DNA of 64,000 bases. It comes from Oceanicoccus sp. (GTDB taxonomy: Bacteria; Pseudomonadota; Gammaproteobacteria; Pseudomonadales; Dasaniaceae). The notes under the pieces are model-generated. The model made no database searches, was not told the DNA's origin, and was given only the letters and a program-made list of their open reading frames with translations. Shown in pieces: positions 9,391 through 18,667 of this stretch. The translations under genes were made by a program, and so were the position numbers. The stretch's first letter is position 1; every line of letters begins with the position of its first letter. The stretch covers positions 62,001-126,000 of the forward strand of contig NZ_JAQWFR010000002.1 in the NCBI RefSeq assembly GCF_029238675.1. Reading direction: 5' to 3'.

Positions 9391-10452
9391 ATGAAAAAGT
9401 TGAGTCGTTATATCTCCAGCGTTATTTTTGCCAGTATTTCACTGGTGCTTATTGTGTTGTTGGGCTTTGATGCCATCGCGGCCATTATCGATGAGATGGA
9501 TAATCTGCAGCAACACTATGATTTTGTAGCGGCACTATGGTTTGTGTTGTATTCCATTCCGGCGAATGTCTTTGATTTATTACCCTTTGCTGCCTTGGTG
9601 GGCTGTTTGGCTGGATTGGGTGCTTTGGCCAATAATAGTGAGTTAGTGGTGATACGCAGTGCGGGTGTGTCAACCAATCGAGTGGTGTGGATGGTTATGC
9701 GTCCCGCTATTATGATTATGGTCGCCGGGATGTTGATCAGTGAATATGTTGCGCCTTACAGCGAAAGTATTGCCCAAAGTGAGCGCGCTATTGCCCTGCG
9801 TCAATCAGAAAATGTGGTGAGCCGTGAGGGCCTGTGGCATCGGGAAGGTAATCAGTTTATGCACTTTAGTGTAGTGCAACCGAACGGTGTTTTATACGGT
9901 GTGACGATTTATAGCTTTGATGAAAAACGCCGCCTGTTAAATACTCTCTATGCCGAGCGGGCTATTTACCAGCGCGATCATTGGTTGCTGGAAGATGTGC
10001 TTGAGAGTCGCCCGAAGGATGACCAGATAGAAAGCGAAACGGTATCATCCAAGCAGTGGTGGACGGATGTATCGCCTAAATTGCTGAACTTGCTGGTGTT
10101 GGACCCAGTCAATTTATCGATTTCCGGCCTGTGGCAGTATTCCAATTATCTGGAGGGGCAGGGTTTAAATAACGGACCTTATCGTCTGGCGTTTTGGAAG
10201 AAGGTGTTGCAACCTTTGTCCACCGTCACTCTGGTGTTGATTGCCATTTCTTTTGTGTTTGGTCCATTGCGGGAAGTGACTATGGGCTATCGTATTTTTA
10301 TTGGCGTATTAGTGGGTATTATTTTTAGAACCGCACAGGATATGTTGGCCCCCGCTAGTATGGTGTATGGCTTTCAGCCGATTTATGCGTCTTTGATTCC
10401 GATCATCATTTGTTTAATCATCGGGGTCTTGCTGTTGCGTAAGGCTCGTTAA
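9391..10452 (+). CDS. lptG: LPS export permease LptG
   Basis: A 353-residue partner of LptF, with the same layout of three membrane helices, a periplasmic jellyroll (about 130-250) and three helices at the C-terminus. It opens MKKLSRYISSVIF, a common LptG start, and carries the charged region around DEMDNLQQHYDF after helix 1. LptG residues near the cavity contact lipid A phosphates. It follows lptF after 3 bp and is surely in the same operon. The stop codon is directly next to the stop of the convergent RDD gene (1 bp between), with no visible terminator. Confidence 0.96.
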   Translation: MKKLSRYISSVIFASISLVLIVLLGFDAIAAIIDEMDNLQQHYDFVAALWFVLYSIPANVFDLLPFAALVGCLAGLGALANNSELVVIRSAGVSTNRVVWMVMRPAIMIMVAGMLISEYVAPYSESIAQSERAIALRQSENVVSREGLWHREGNQFMHFSVVQPNGVLYGVTIYSFDEKRRLLNTLYAERAIYQRDHWLLEDVLESRPKDDQIESETVSSKQWWTDVSPKLLNLLVLDPVNLSISGLWQYSNYLEGQGLNNGPYRLAFWKKVLQPLSTVTLVLIAISFVFGPLREVTMGYRIFIGVLVGIIFRTAQDMLAPASMVYGFQPIYASLIPIIICLIIGVLLLRKAR

Positions 10453-10453
10453 A

Positions 10454-10930
10454 CTATTGCTTTTTTGGGTGAATGACTATGCGCGTGTCCGACCAGCGAT
10501 CGTGCCAGGTCAAATTGTCCTTATCAATCCACACCCACCAATAACCCATTCCCAGACAAGCGGCTGATACAAAGGCTCCGGCAATGCGTTGCAGGCATTG
10601 CTTGAGGGAAATTGTTTGCCCTTGCTTATCTACCACATACAAACGCCAGGCTTGCATCCCCAGAGTTTGGCCATTCTTTCTCCAGAACCAGCAAAAGAAA
10701 CTGATATACACCAGTAGCAAGTAGCTTTGAAAAGGCCAGCCCTCGACCAGTGTGGGTAATTCATGAACCACTTGTTCATTGGCCTTATCCAGCTTCTGCC
10801 CGGTTTGAAAAAATAAGGTTGGAATGGTGGCGGTAAATAACAGGCCGAAGATTAATAGCGAGTCATAGGTCATGGCAGCCAGTCGTTTGATCACTCCGGC
10901 GCTGGGGTATTGTGTTTGCGAGTCAGTCAT
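10454..10930 (-). CDS. RDD-family membrane protein
   Basis: About 158 residues from the preferred start (MTDSQTQ). It has the RDD-family pattern: a helix carrying R/D residues (GVIKRLAAMTYDSLLIFGLLF), a second helix near 70-90, the GQTLGMQAWRL stretch, and a final helix. A longer reading would start at 11002, but those 24 residues are encoded partly by a dispersed palindromic repeat and look non-coding. RDD proteins are small integral membrane proteins of varied, mostly unknown roles; some act in Na+/H+ exchange. Convergent with lptG; a similar gene near lptFG is seen in pseudomonads. Confidence 0.85.
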   Translation of the reverse strand: MTDSQTQYPSAGVIKRLAAMTYDSLLIFGLLFTATIPTLFFQTGQKLDKANEQVVHELPTLVEGWPFQSYLLLVYISFFCWFWRKNGQTLGMQAWRLYVVDKQGQTISLKQCLQRIAGAFVSAACLGMGYWWVWIDKDNLTWHDRWSDTRIVIHPKKQ

Positions 10931-10996
10931 AGCAATGGGGGCTGGGAAATTTGGCATCATTCTAGCAGAACCGATGGTTAGCACAATCCGCACTTC

Positions 10997-11055
10997 CGTC
11001 ATAGCCGCGAAGGCGGGAATGACGTATAGAATAGAAAGCGTAAACGAGATGCAAG
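10997..11055. repeat. Dispersed palindromic repeat, copy 2 (degenerate), with type-B arm
   Basis: A degenerate core CGTCATAGCCGCGAAGG... to GGGAATGACG (10997-11024). It is followed by a type-B arm containing AAAGCGTAAACGAGATGCAA (11034-11053), which recurs at 47390-47409 and, inverted and slightly changed, near 29685-29705. It is located between the RDD gene and orf188. Confidence 0.8.
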
Positions 11056-11088
11056 AGCTGGGGGGGTAGAGGGGGTTAACAATACAGG

Positions 11089-11655
11089 CTAAAACTCGTA
11101 TTCGACACCGAACTTAACTTTGTCACCCGACAGCCGCAGGCGATAATCAACTTCGAACAGACTGCTATTAAAATCGGATTCGCTGGTGGTATTGATACCA
11201 CTATTACCGGAATAATTTTTATATAAAGATTTAATGCTCATTCGCAGCAATTTTCCGGCCGCAGAGCCGCCTTCTCTGCGTGAGTAACCTTCCTGATGTT
11301 GTTGCAGCCATAGGTAGTTAAAAGCCAGGTCGTCGGCTTGTTCATCAGAGGCGACTAAAGGCTCGAGAAAAACCCGGTTGGGCATAACCTGCTCCAGTAG
11401 GGTTTTATTACTATTGCCTGTTTCGCTGGCGGTATTGGGACGAAGCTGTTGGTAAAAAGAAGGGGGCGGTATTTGGTCTGCTGACAGGGTGATTTTGTCG
11501 GCATATAAAACAGGGCTAAAGCTGGCGATAACCAGTAAAAGTGTTAGAGCTAAGACTGCAGACAGGTTTATTACGGGTTGAGCGCTTGTATTGGCTGTGC
11601 ACGCCAAAGTGCGATAGGGCTGGCTTATAACTTTGTACTGCTTAAATGGCTGCAT
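11089..11655 (-). CDS. Uncharacterised exported protein with a barrel-like C-terminus
   Basis: A 188-residue protein of unknown function. A hydrophobic segment at about 32-48 followed by SPVLYA-DK suggests a signal peptide with an unusually long n-region, cut near residue 52. The mature part has a mixed, polar middle. It ends in two alternating strands (FEVDYRLRLSG and VKFGVEYEF) with a terminal Phe, the pattern recognised by the BAM complex in outer-membrane proteins. Only a few strands are visible, too few for a barrel alone. The start is supported by GGAGA 5 nt upstream. No neighbour explains it, and no catalytic motif is seen. Confidence 0.7.
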   Translation of the reverse strand: MQPFKQYKVISQPYRTLACTANTSAQPVINLSAVLALTLLLVIASFSPVLYADKITLSADQIPPPSFYQQLRPNTASETGNSNKTLLEQVMPNRVFLEPLVASDEQADDLAFNYLWLQQHQEGYSRREGGSAAGKLLRMSIKSLYKNYSGNSGINTTSESDFNSSLFEVDYRLRLSGDKVKFGVEYEF

Positions 11656-11873
11656 CTATTCTCCATAAAAAACCAATCATGACCATTAATTTAGCCAGTT
11701 TTGTCGGTCATTCATAGTTATTTATTTATTCTTATTAGCTATATTATTGCCAAAATAGTGAGGTTTTAAGATTTACATGTCAGGGAGCCTTGAGGGCTCT
11801 AGAGTAGATGGTAAGCCTATACTGACCTGCGATAGTTATTGTAGGGGGCTGCTAATAAAAGGATTTAAGCTAA

Positions 11874-12560
11874 CTATTTATTGCTAACCACTGAAATATG
11901 ATCAGTATTTGGAACTGCTGGAGGGGCTTTTTTGACCTGGCCTTCCAGAATATCAGCGCCGATATTCGCCATGCTGATACTACTGGTATCCGGGTCTAGT
12001 GGTGGTAAGTCTTCAGTGAGCTGCTCTAAGTCTGAGCCCACTGGTGCCAGTGTTATATCGTCCAGATTCAGGAGTGGTGAAGGTGGGGTTTCCGGCCTCT
12101 CGGTAAGCAGGTCTTCTCCTGCAGCGGCCACAGAAAGATGGCCTGTATCCGGTGCCGGCGGCATGGGTTTGATCTCAGGCTCAGGTTCCATAAAGGCTGA
12201 AACCATCTTGATATTACTGATATCAACCTCGACCCCTGGTGTTTGCTGCCGCTCGTTGGCTTTGAGTAAATCGCTGCCGGTGGGGGCTAAAGACCAGACG
12301 TCGTTTTGTGCTGTGTCATTGGTTTGCTGGTGAGCCCTAAAGGAAACCAGTAGACCTGCCCTATGCAAGGCGGCCTTGTATTTAAGGGCCTGGGGTTTAT
12401 CGACACCCCGCTTTAGAGGTTGCGGTTTGCCACTAAATATTTTCTCAACATTGCCCGGCGTTGTTTTGAATAGAGTCGCCAGATTAGTTTTGGCGGTCTG
12501 GGTATCAACACCGTCCACCAGCTGTCCAGTAAATATAATGTCGTAAAGTGGTTGATCCAT
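11874..12560 (-). CDS. Uncharacterised protein: small N-terminal domain plus proline-rich repeats
   Basis: A 228-residue protein with no signal peptide or membrane helix. Residues 5-76 form a compact domain (YDIIFTGQLVDG..., then NLATLFK, FSGKPQPLK, VDKPQALKYKAAL, AGLLVSF). I recall such a domain at the start of several otherwise unrelated gammaproteobacterial proteins, but cannot name it with certainty. The rest is built from units of the form (D/H)-h-S/T-h-A-x-x-G-x-D-L-L separated by Pro/Glu-rich linkers. Units lie at 88-99, 141-152, 168-178 and 194-205, with a truncated one at 221-228, a 26-27 residue period over the last four. Acidic overall. Function unknown; a binding or scaffold role is a guess. 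Confidence 0.75.
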   Translation of the reverse strand: MDQPLYDIIFTGQLVDGVDTQTAKTNLATLFKTTPGNVEKIFSGKPQPLKRGVDKPQALKYKAALHRAGLLVSFRAHQQTNDTAQNDVWSLAPTGSDLLKANERQQTPGVEVDISNIKMVSAFMEPEPEIKPMPPAPDTGHLSVAAAGEDLLTERPETPPSPLLNLDDITLAPVGSDLEQLTEDLPPLDPDTSSISMANIGADILEGQVKKAPPAVPNTDHISVVSNK

Positions 12561-12753
12561 GATTCAGTTCTTCTCACTATTTAAAACCCAGCTCTTTACA
12601 GTATAGCCTAGCCATACGCTTAAAACAGACCGCGCTTTTATTAGCCAACAGCTCGACTTAAAACTATCATCTTCGGCTGTTCGAATTTATACTCTCGGCC
12701 ATTGTTAAGGTATTGCTGGAACACAATTGAAATAGGCAGGGTGGAAGTGATTG

Positions 12754-13074
12754 ATGAGTGTTCAATCGAATATTGAAAGTAAATTGTTGGTTGAGTTAGT
12801 GGTTGACCATCTTGAAGTGGTCAATGAAAGTCATAGCCATAATGTGCCTGCGAATTCAGAAACGCATTTTAAAGTAACAGCAGTATCTGCTGATTTTGAC
12901 GGCAAGCGCAGTGTGGCCAGGCATCAAATGATTTATAAGCTGCTTGCTGAAGAACTGGCTGGCCCTGTTCATGCTTTAGCTCTGCACACATATACTCCAG
13001 ATGAATGGCAGCAGCGCGAGGCGGTTTCTCCCGAGTCCCCTGACTGCCTGGGTGGCAGCAAGGCGGATCGTTAA
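12754..13074 (+). CDS. bolA: BolA family protein
   Basis: A 106-residue BolA/IbaG-type protein. It has the class pattern: an N-terminal helix (IESKLLVELVVDHLEVVNES), a conserved SHxHNVP loop, ETHFKVTAVSADFDGKRSVARHQMIY, then a helix ending in VHALALHTYTPDEW. BolA proteins bind [2Fe-2S] clusters together with monothiol glutaredoxins and affect cell shape and stress responses. The ATG at 12754 is chosen over an in-frame TTG just before it because GGAAG sits at proper distance. The C-terminal tail (after about residue 88) is longer and less ordered than usual. Convergent with mltF, 2 bp apart. Confidence 0.93.
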   Translation: MSVQSNIESKLLVELVVDHLEVVNESHSHNVPANSETHFKVTAVSADFDGKRSVARHQMIYKLLAEELAGPVHALALHTYTPDEWQQREAVSPESPDCLGGSKADR

Positions 13075-13076
13075 AG

Positions 13077-14525
13077 CTAGAGTGGCTTAATATTTCTTCT
13101 TAATGATTCCGGTATATATTGCTCCACTTGCTGTGGCGGCGGTGTACGGTTTTTTGCCACGTCTGTCCAATTCAATAAATTATAAAAGTGACGAATATTC
13201 TGTACATAGGTAACCGGTTCGTTGCCCCGTGCATAGCCATGTTTTGTACCTTTATACCAGCGGCGCTTGCTAAGTAGCGGCAGGTTATCTTTCACATCTG
13301 CCCACTTGCTAGGGTTACCGCCACGGCGTTCAGTGATTTTCCTGGCATCTTCCAGGTGCCCCATACCCACATTATAAGCGGCCAGGGCAAACCAGGTGCG
13401 GTCGGGTTCTTTTACCCGGTCAGGCAGGCGGCGTAAAATCTTATTAAAATACCTGGCACCACCACGGAGACTTTGCTCGGCATCCAGCCGGTTTTTAATA
13501 CCCATTTCTTTGGCGGTAGGTAGAGTAAGCATCATCATACCCCGTACCCCCGTGGGTGATCTTGCCCTGGGATTCCAGTGGGATTCCTGGTAGCTGATAG
13601 CCGCCAGCAGTCGCCAGTCAATGCCGTACTCGATGGCTATCGCCTCTATCATATTCTTGTATTTGGGTAGCCTTTGTTCAACGGCCTGGTTAAACGTTAA
13701 AGAGCCAATACGGTTGACCTGTTCACTATGGCTGTAAAATCGCTCTTCAAGTTGCCGCAGGGTGCCGTTATCTTTGATTTTTTTAAAGAAGGTTGCCAAT
13801 TCGTCAATCAGCCCGGGTGTGGTAATGGTGCCGGGCAGGGCCCAGGCCAGCTGCCCGGGTTGGCCAATTTCAAAAGCAATATTAAGGCGGGGATAAAAAC
13901 CGCGATTGGCCAGGTATTCATTGGAATCCAAAATGGTGTAATCAATTTCACTGCTGCTAAGCATGTCCAGCAGGTCCACAGTTTCAACATCGGTTGCTGT
14001 GCGCCAGTTTAACTCGGGGTAGTCCGGTTTAAGCCGGTTGAGTATCTCGTTGTGGCTGCTTTTTGCCATTACTGTGATTTTGCTGCCAACCAGATGCTCC
14101 GGTGACCTCGGTCGTTTGGTGCCAGCGCGGTAAAGTACATATTGTTTGATTTCCATATAGGCTGGGGAGAAGTTGAGTTGTTTTTGCCGTTCTTCGGTAA
14201 TTGTTAAGCCGGCTGCGGCCAGGTGTACATTGTTATCCTCCAGTGATTGAAAAATTTCTTCCAGGCTATGTAGTACCGTAACCTCCAAATCCACATCCAG
14301 ATGCTCGGCAAACAGCCGTGCCAGTTCATACTCAAAACCGGTGGCGCCTGTGCGGTCTTCAAAATAGGTGCTGGGGCCATTTCTGGAGACAATACGCAAA
14401 GTACCTTGCTCTTTAATCGTCCTGGGCTGGTCTTTTTCTGTACAACCCGATACCAGGCAAAGTGAGCCCAATAGCAGTAGGGTGCTTAACAAACAGGGAT
14501 TTTTTAGTCGTCTTTTCCAAAGCAT
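13077..14525 (-). CDS. mltF: Membrane-bound lytic murein transglycosylase F
   Basis: A 482-residue outer-membrane lipoprotein that cleaves peptidoglycan glycan strands with 1,6-anhydro product formation. The lipobox LVSGC puts the lipidated cysteine at 28. Residues about 40-265 form an amino-acid-binding-protein-like (SBP3) domain, which in MltF regulates activity. Residues about 285-450 form the SLT lysozyme-like domain, with catalytic Glu at 314 in YQESHWNP and the later LAAYNVGMGHLEDAR motif. The size and two-domain build are specific to MltF. Divergent from purL, an arrangement also found in Pseudomonas. Confidence 0.96.
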   Translation of the reverse strand: MLWKRRLKNPCLLSTLLLLGSLCLVSGCTEKDQPRTIKEQGTLRIVSRNGPSTYFEDRTGATGFEYELARLFAEHLDVDLEVTVLHSLEEIFQSLEDNNVHLAAAGLTITEERQKQLNFSPAYMEIKQYVLYRAGTKRPRSPEHLVGSKITVMAKSSHNEILNRLKPDYPELNWRTATDVETVDLLDMLSSSEIDYTILDSNEYLANRGFYPRLNIAFEIGQPGQLAWALPGTITTPGLIDELATFFKKIKDNGTLRQLEERFYSHSEQVNRIGSLTFNQAVEQRLPKYKNMIEAIAIEYGIDWRLLAAISYQESHWNPRARSPTGVRGMMMLTLPTAKEMGIKNRLDAEQSLRGGARYFNKILRRLPDRVKEPDRTWFALAAYNVGMGHLEDARKITERRGGNPSKWADVKDNLPLLSKRRWYKGTKHGYARGNEPVTYVQNIRHFYNLLNWTDVAKNRTPPPQQVEQYIPESLRRNIKPL

Positions 14526-14681
14526 GCCTTAAGTGTATAGGCAGATAGTGGCTTCGTCTTGGCAATAGTTAGTATAAAGGGTGAAATTATCCCTCAGCTG
14601 GGCTTAAGTCTGCCGCCAACTTCCAGTAGAATAGCGGCCTTTCACCATTCCATCACTTGCTGACAAAGGCCTTCACGTAAA

Positions 14682-17600
14682 ATGTTGATTAATCGTGGCG
14701 CACCCGCTCTATCCGGTTTTCGTATTCAAAAACTCCTGGATACCCTGAAGTCTTCTGTTCCCGGTTTAAATAGCCTGAGTGCAGAGTTTGTGCACTTTAC
14801 TGATGCCAGCTCTTCCCTGAATGATGAACAACAAAATGTGTTAGCCCAATTACTGCATTATGGCCCAAAGGCCGAGGCTGTCAGTACCGATGGTCAAATG
14901 TTGCTGGTGGTTCCTCGCCCCGGAACGATTTCCCCCTGGTCCAGCAAGGCTACCGATATTGCCCATAATGCCGGGCTGGAACAAATTACCCGGATTGAGC
15001 GTGGTGTTGCTTATTACATCAAAGCAGAGCCAGCCTTGTCTGATGAGCAATTGCAAACCGTCTCGGCCCAGGTTCATGACCGTATGGTCGAGGTGGTGAT
15101 GCACAGCCTTGATGATGTTGAGGTGCTGTTTACCCACGATGACCCTACGCCTATGACATCGGTTGATGTGATTGCCGGTGGCACCGAGGCGCTGGCTGAG
15201 GCCAATATCAATTTAGGTTTGGCGTTGGCGGATGATGAAATTGATTATTTAGTCGACAGCTTTACCGAGTTGGGCCGAAACCCAACCGATGTCGAGTTGA
15301 TGATGTTTGCCCAGGCCAACTCAGAGCATTGCAGGCATAAAATCTTTAATGCCAGCTGGACCATCGACGGTGAAGAGCAGGACCACTCGCTGTTTAAAAT
15401 GATCAGAAACACCAATGAGTTGGGTGGCGAGAATGTACTCTCGGCTTATTCCGATAACGCCGCCGTTGTTGCAGGCAGCCATGCGGGCCGTTTTTATCCT
15501 GACCCGGGCTCCCATACCTATAGCTACCACCAGGAAGATATTCACCTGTTGATGAAGGTAGAAACGCATAATCACCCCACAGCCATTGCACCGTTTCCCG
15601 GCGCAGGCACCGGCTCCGGTGGTGAGATTCGTGATGAGGGTGCAGTAGGTCGTGGTTCCAAACCCAAAGTAGGTTTAACCGGCTTCTCGGTTTCTAACCT
15701 CCAGATTGATGGTTACCAACAGCCCTGGGAATTAAATTACGGCAAGCCTGACCGCATTGTGACCGCGCTGGATATTATGTTGGAAGGCCCCATTGGCGGC
15801 GCCGCATTTAATAATGAGTTTGGTCGCCCCAACCTCAATGGCTACTTCCGTACCTATGAAGAAACTGTCAATGGCCCAGCGGGCATTGAGCGCCGTGGTT
15901 ACCACAAACCCATTATGATTGCCGGTGGTTACGGCAATATCAAAGCTGAGCATGTGGATAAGCCTGAATTTGATGCGGGCTGTAAACTGATTGCCCTCGG
16001 TGGCCCTGCCATGTTGATTGGTCTGGGGGGCGGTGCTGCTTCCAGTATGGCCTCTGGTAGCTCCAGCGAAGATCTGGACTTTGCCTCCGTACAACGCCAA
16101 AACCCTGAAATTGAGCGCCGCTGCCAGGAAGTCATAGACCGCTGTTGGGCTATGGCCGATAACAACCCCATCGCCTTTATTCACGATGTGGGTGCCGGTG
16201 GTTTATCTAACGCTTTTCCCGAGTTGGTAAAAGATGGTAACCGTGGCGGTACTTTTGAATTACGTAATGTGCCTAATGATGAGCAGAGCATGTCACCCTT
16301 GGCTATCTGGTGTAACGAATCCCAGGAGCGCTATGTGATGGCGGTTAAGCCAGAAGATTTGGCCGTGTTTGAAGCTATCTGTGAGCGTGAGCGCTGCCCT
16401 TATGCCGTAGTCGGTGAAGCCACTGATGAACATCACCTAAGAGTGGGTGACAGTTATTTTGACAACAATCCCGTTGATTTACCGATGTCTATTTTGTTTG
16501 GCAAGCCGCCAAAGATGCATCGCGAGATTGAGCGCAGCCGTTATGACAAGCCCGGCTTTAGCACTGCAAGAATTGATGTGAATGATGCCGCCGAGCGTAT
16601 CTTGCAATTGCCCACTGTCGCCAGCAAAAACTTTTTAATTACTATTGGTGACCGTTCGATTACCGGTATGGTTGCCCGCGATCAAATGGTTGGCCCCTGG
16701 CAGGTGCCCGTTGCAGATTGTGCAGTAACCACCGTGGCTTTTGATAGTAATGCCGGCGAAGCGATGGCGATGGGTGAGCGTACCCCAATGGCATTGATCA
16801 ATAGTCCTGCTTCGGGTCGAATGGCTATTGGTGAGGCGATTACCAATATTGCGGCTACACGTATTGGCTCCTTATCCGATATTAAATTATCAGCAAACTG
16901 GATGTGTGCCGCAGGTCACCCCGGTGAAGATGAAGCCCTTTATGACACGGTTAAAGCCGTTGGTATGGAGTTGTGTCCAGAACTCGGTATGACCATCCCG
17001 GTGGGTAAAGACTCTATGTCTATGCGCACAGCCTGGGAAGATAAAGGCAAAGAGAAGTCGGTGACTTCTCCTATGTCGCTGATTATTACCGCGTTCTCTC
17101 CCGTATTAGATGTCCGTAAAACAGTAACGCCGCAGTTGCATACCGACCAGGGTGATACTGATATTCTGTTGATCGATCTCGGGCTTGGTAAAAATCGTTT
17201 AGGCGCCAGCTGCCTGGCGCAGGTTTATAACCAGATTGGTAATGAAGCAGCGGATGTTGATAGTGCGGAACAGTTAAAGGGTTTCTTTAATGCTATACAG
17301 CAATTGTTAGAAGCCGATTTATTGTTGGCCTACCACGACCGCTCCGATGGCGGTTTACTGGCAACACTGGCAGAAATGGCTTTTGCGGGGCATTGCGGTA
17401 TCGATATTGATATTACCGCCTTGGGTGATGATCCAGTCGCCGCTTTATTTAACGAAGAATTAGGCGCAGCCTTGCAAATTAAAACGGCGGATAAAGATGC
17501 CGTGCTTAACGTGTTTGCCGATGCGGGTTTGACTGAAGCTGTACATGCCATTGGCTCAACGAATGGTGATGACAAAATCCGTATTAGTACTGGCGACAAC

Positions 17601-18572
17601 CTATTGATCGACAATGATCGCAGCTACTATCAGCGCCTATGGAGTGAAACTAGTTTTCGCATTCAATCGCTTCGGGATAACCCAGATTGTGCCCAGCAAG
17701 AGTTTGATGGTTTGTTAGCGGACAACCCCGGTTTATCCACCCATTTAAGCTTTGATCAAAATGAAGATATAGCGGCGCCTTTTATTGCCAAAGGTTCGCG
17801 CCCTAAAGCAGCAATACTCAGGGAGCAGGGTGTTAATGGCCAGCTGGAAATGGCGGCTGCTTTTGATCGTGCCGGTTTTGAAGCTGTCGATGTTCATATG
17901 AGTGATATTCTCACAGGCCGGGTTGAGCTGGATCAGTTTAAAGGTTTGGCTGCCTGTGGTGGTTTCTCCTACGGTGATGTCCTGGGTGCCGGCGAAGGTT
18001 GGTCCAAGACTATTTTGTTTAATAACCGCGCTAAAGATCAGTTCCAGCAGTTTTTCCATCGACAAGATACCTTTAGTCTCGGTGTCTGTAATGGTTGCCA
18101 GATGATGTCTAACTTGAAATCACTGATCCCGGGTGCTGACCATTGGCCACGTTTTGTGCGCAATTTATCCGAGCAGTTTGAGGCCCGTGTGGCTTTGGTT
18201 AAAATTGAACAGACCCCGTCTATCTTATTACAGGGCATGGCGGGTTCGCATATGCCGGTTGCTGTGGCTCATGGTGAGGGGCGTGCGGAATTTGCCGATG
18301 CCGCTCATCAGCAGGCGCTGGTGGATAGTGGTGCCATAGCCATGCGTTATGTGGATAATCATCTGGCGGTGACTGAACAATATCCGGCCAACCCTAACGG
18401 TTCGCCAATGGGGGTGAGTGCTGTTAGCAGCGATGATGGCCGTGTGACCATTATGATGCCGCACCCGGAGCGCGTATTCCGTGCGGTGCAGAACTCATGG
18501 CAGCCCGGTGAATGGGAAGAAGATGGTGCCTGGATGCGTCTGTTCCGTAATGGACGGGTGTGGGTAGATTAG
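14682..18572 (+). CDS. purL: Phosphoribosylformylglycinamidine synthase (large, single-chain)
   Basis: A 1296-residue enzyme of step four in purine synthesis: FGAR + ATP + glutamine to FGAM. It is the fused proteobacterial type, nearly identical in length to the E. coli protein. The order is an N-terminal PurS-like domain (1-150), a linker, two AIRS-like ATP-binding halves (with [14 protein letters not shown] at about 208-221, [20 protein letters not shown], and GKDSM later), and a C-terminal glutaminase domain. The glutaminase nucleophile is Cys1136 in GVCNGCQMM, with HPE of the triad in MPHPERVFR near the end. It starts [14 protein letters not shown], aligned with family starts. Transcribed alone. 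Confidence 0.98.
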   Translation: MLINRGAPALSGFRIQKLLDTLKSSVPGLNSLSAEFVHFTDASSSLNDEQQNVLAQLLHYGPKAEAVSTDGQMLLVVPRPGTISPWSSKATDIAHNAGLEQITRIERGVAYYIKAEPALSDEQLQTVSAQVHDRMVEVVMHSLDDVEVLFTHDDPTPMTSVDVIAGGTEALAEANINLGLALADDEIDYLVDSFTELGRNPTDVELMMFAQANSEHCRHKIFNASWTIDGEEQDHSLFKMIRNTNELGGENVLSAYSDNAAVVAGSHAGRFYPDPGSHTYSYHQEDIHLLMKVETHNHPTAIAPFPGAGTGSGGEIRDEGAVGRGSKPKVGLTGFSVSNLQIDGYQQPWELNYGKPDRIVTALDIMLEGPIGGAAFNNEFGRPNLNGYFRTYEETVNGPAGIERRGYHKPIMIAGGYGNIKAEHVDKPEFDAGCKLIALGGPAMLIGLGGGAASSMASGSSSEDLDFASVQRQNPEIERRCQEVIDRCWAMADNNPIAFIHDVGAGGLSNAFPELVKDGNRGGTFELRNVPNDEQSMSPLAIWCNESQERYVMAVKPEDLAVFEAICERERCPYAVVGEATDEHHLRVGDSYFDNNPVDLPMSILFGKPPKMHREIERSRYDKPGFSTARIDVNDAAERILQLPTVASKNFLITIGDRSITGMVARDQMVGPWQVPVADCAVTTVAFDSNAGEAMAMGERTPMALINSPASGRMAIGEAITNIAATRIGSLSDIKLSANWMCAAGHPGEDEALYDTVKAVGMELCPELGMTIPVGKDSMSMRTAWEDKGKEKSVTSPMSLIITAFSPVLDVRKTVTPQLHTDQGDTDILLIDLGLGKNRLGASCLAQVYNQIGNEAADVDSAEQLKGFFNAIQQLLEADLLLAYHDRSDGGLLATLAEMAFAGHCGIDIDITALGDDPVAALFNEELGAALQIKTADKDAVLNVFADAGLTEAVHAIGSTNGDDKIRISTGDNLLIDNDRSYYQRLWSETSFRIQSLRDNPDCAQQEFDGLLADNPGLSTHLSFDQNEDIAAPFIAKGSRPKAAILREQGVNGQLEMAAAFDRAGFEAVDVHMSDILTGRVELDQFKGLAACGGFSYGDVLGAGEGWSKTILFNNRAKDQFQQFFHRQDTFSLGVCNGCQMMSNLKSLIPGADHWPRFVRNLSEQFEARVALVKIEQTPSILLQGMAGSHMPVAVAHGEGRAEFADAAHQQALVDSGAIAMRYVDNHLAVTEQYPANPNGSPMGVSAVSSDDGRVTIMMPHPERVFRAVQNSWQPGEWEEDGAWMRLFRNGRVWVD

Positions 18573-18667
18573 AATCAGTGCTTGTTTTGAATACTACAAG
18601 TGAACAATAACAAAAGAACATTGAGCAAGATGTAACGGCGACAGATCGCCCTATTTATGGAACCCCT

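Noticed and set aside
10931-11002. N-terminal extension of the RDD protein
   Set aside because: The added segment reaches into a degenerate repeat copy and lacks family similarity; the start at 10930 is simpler.
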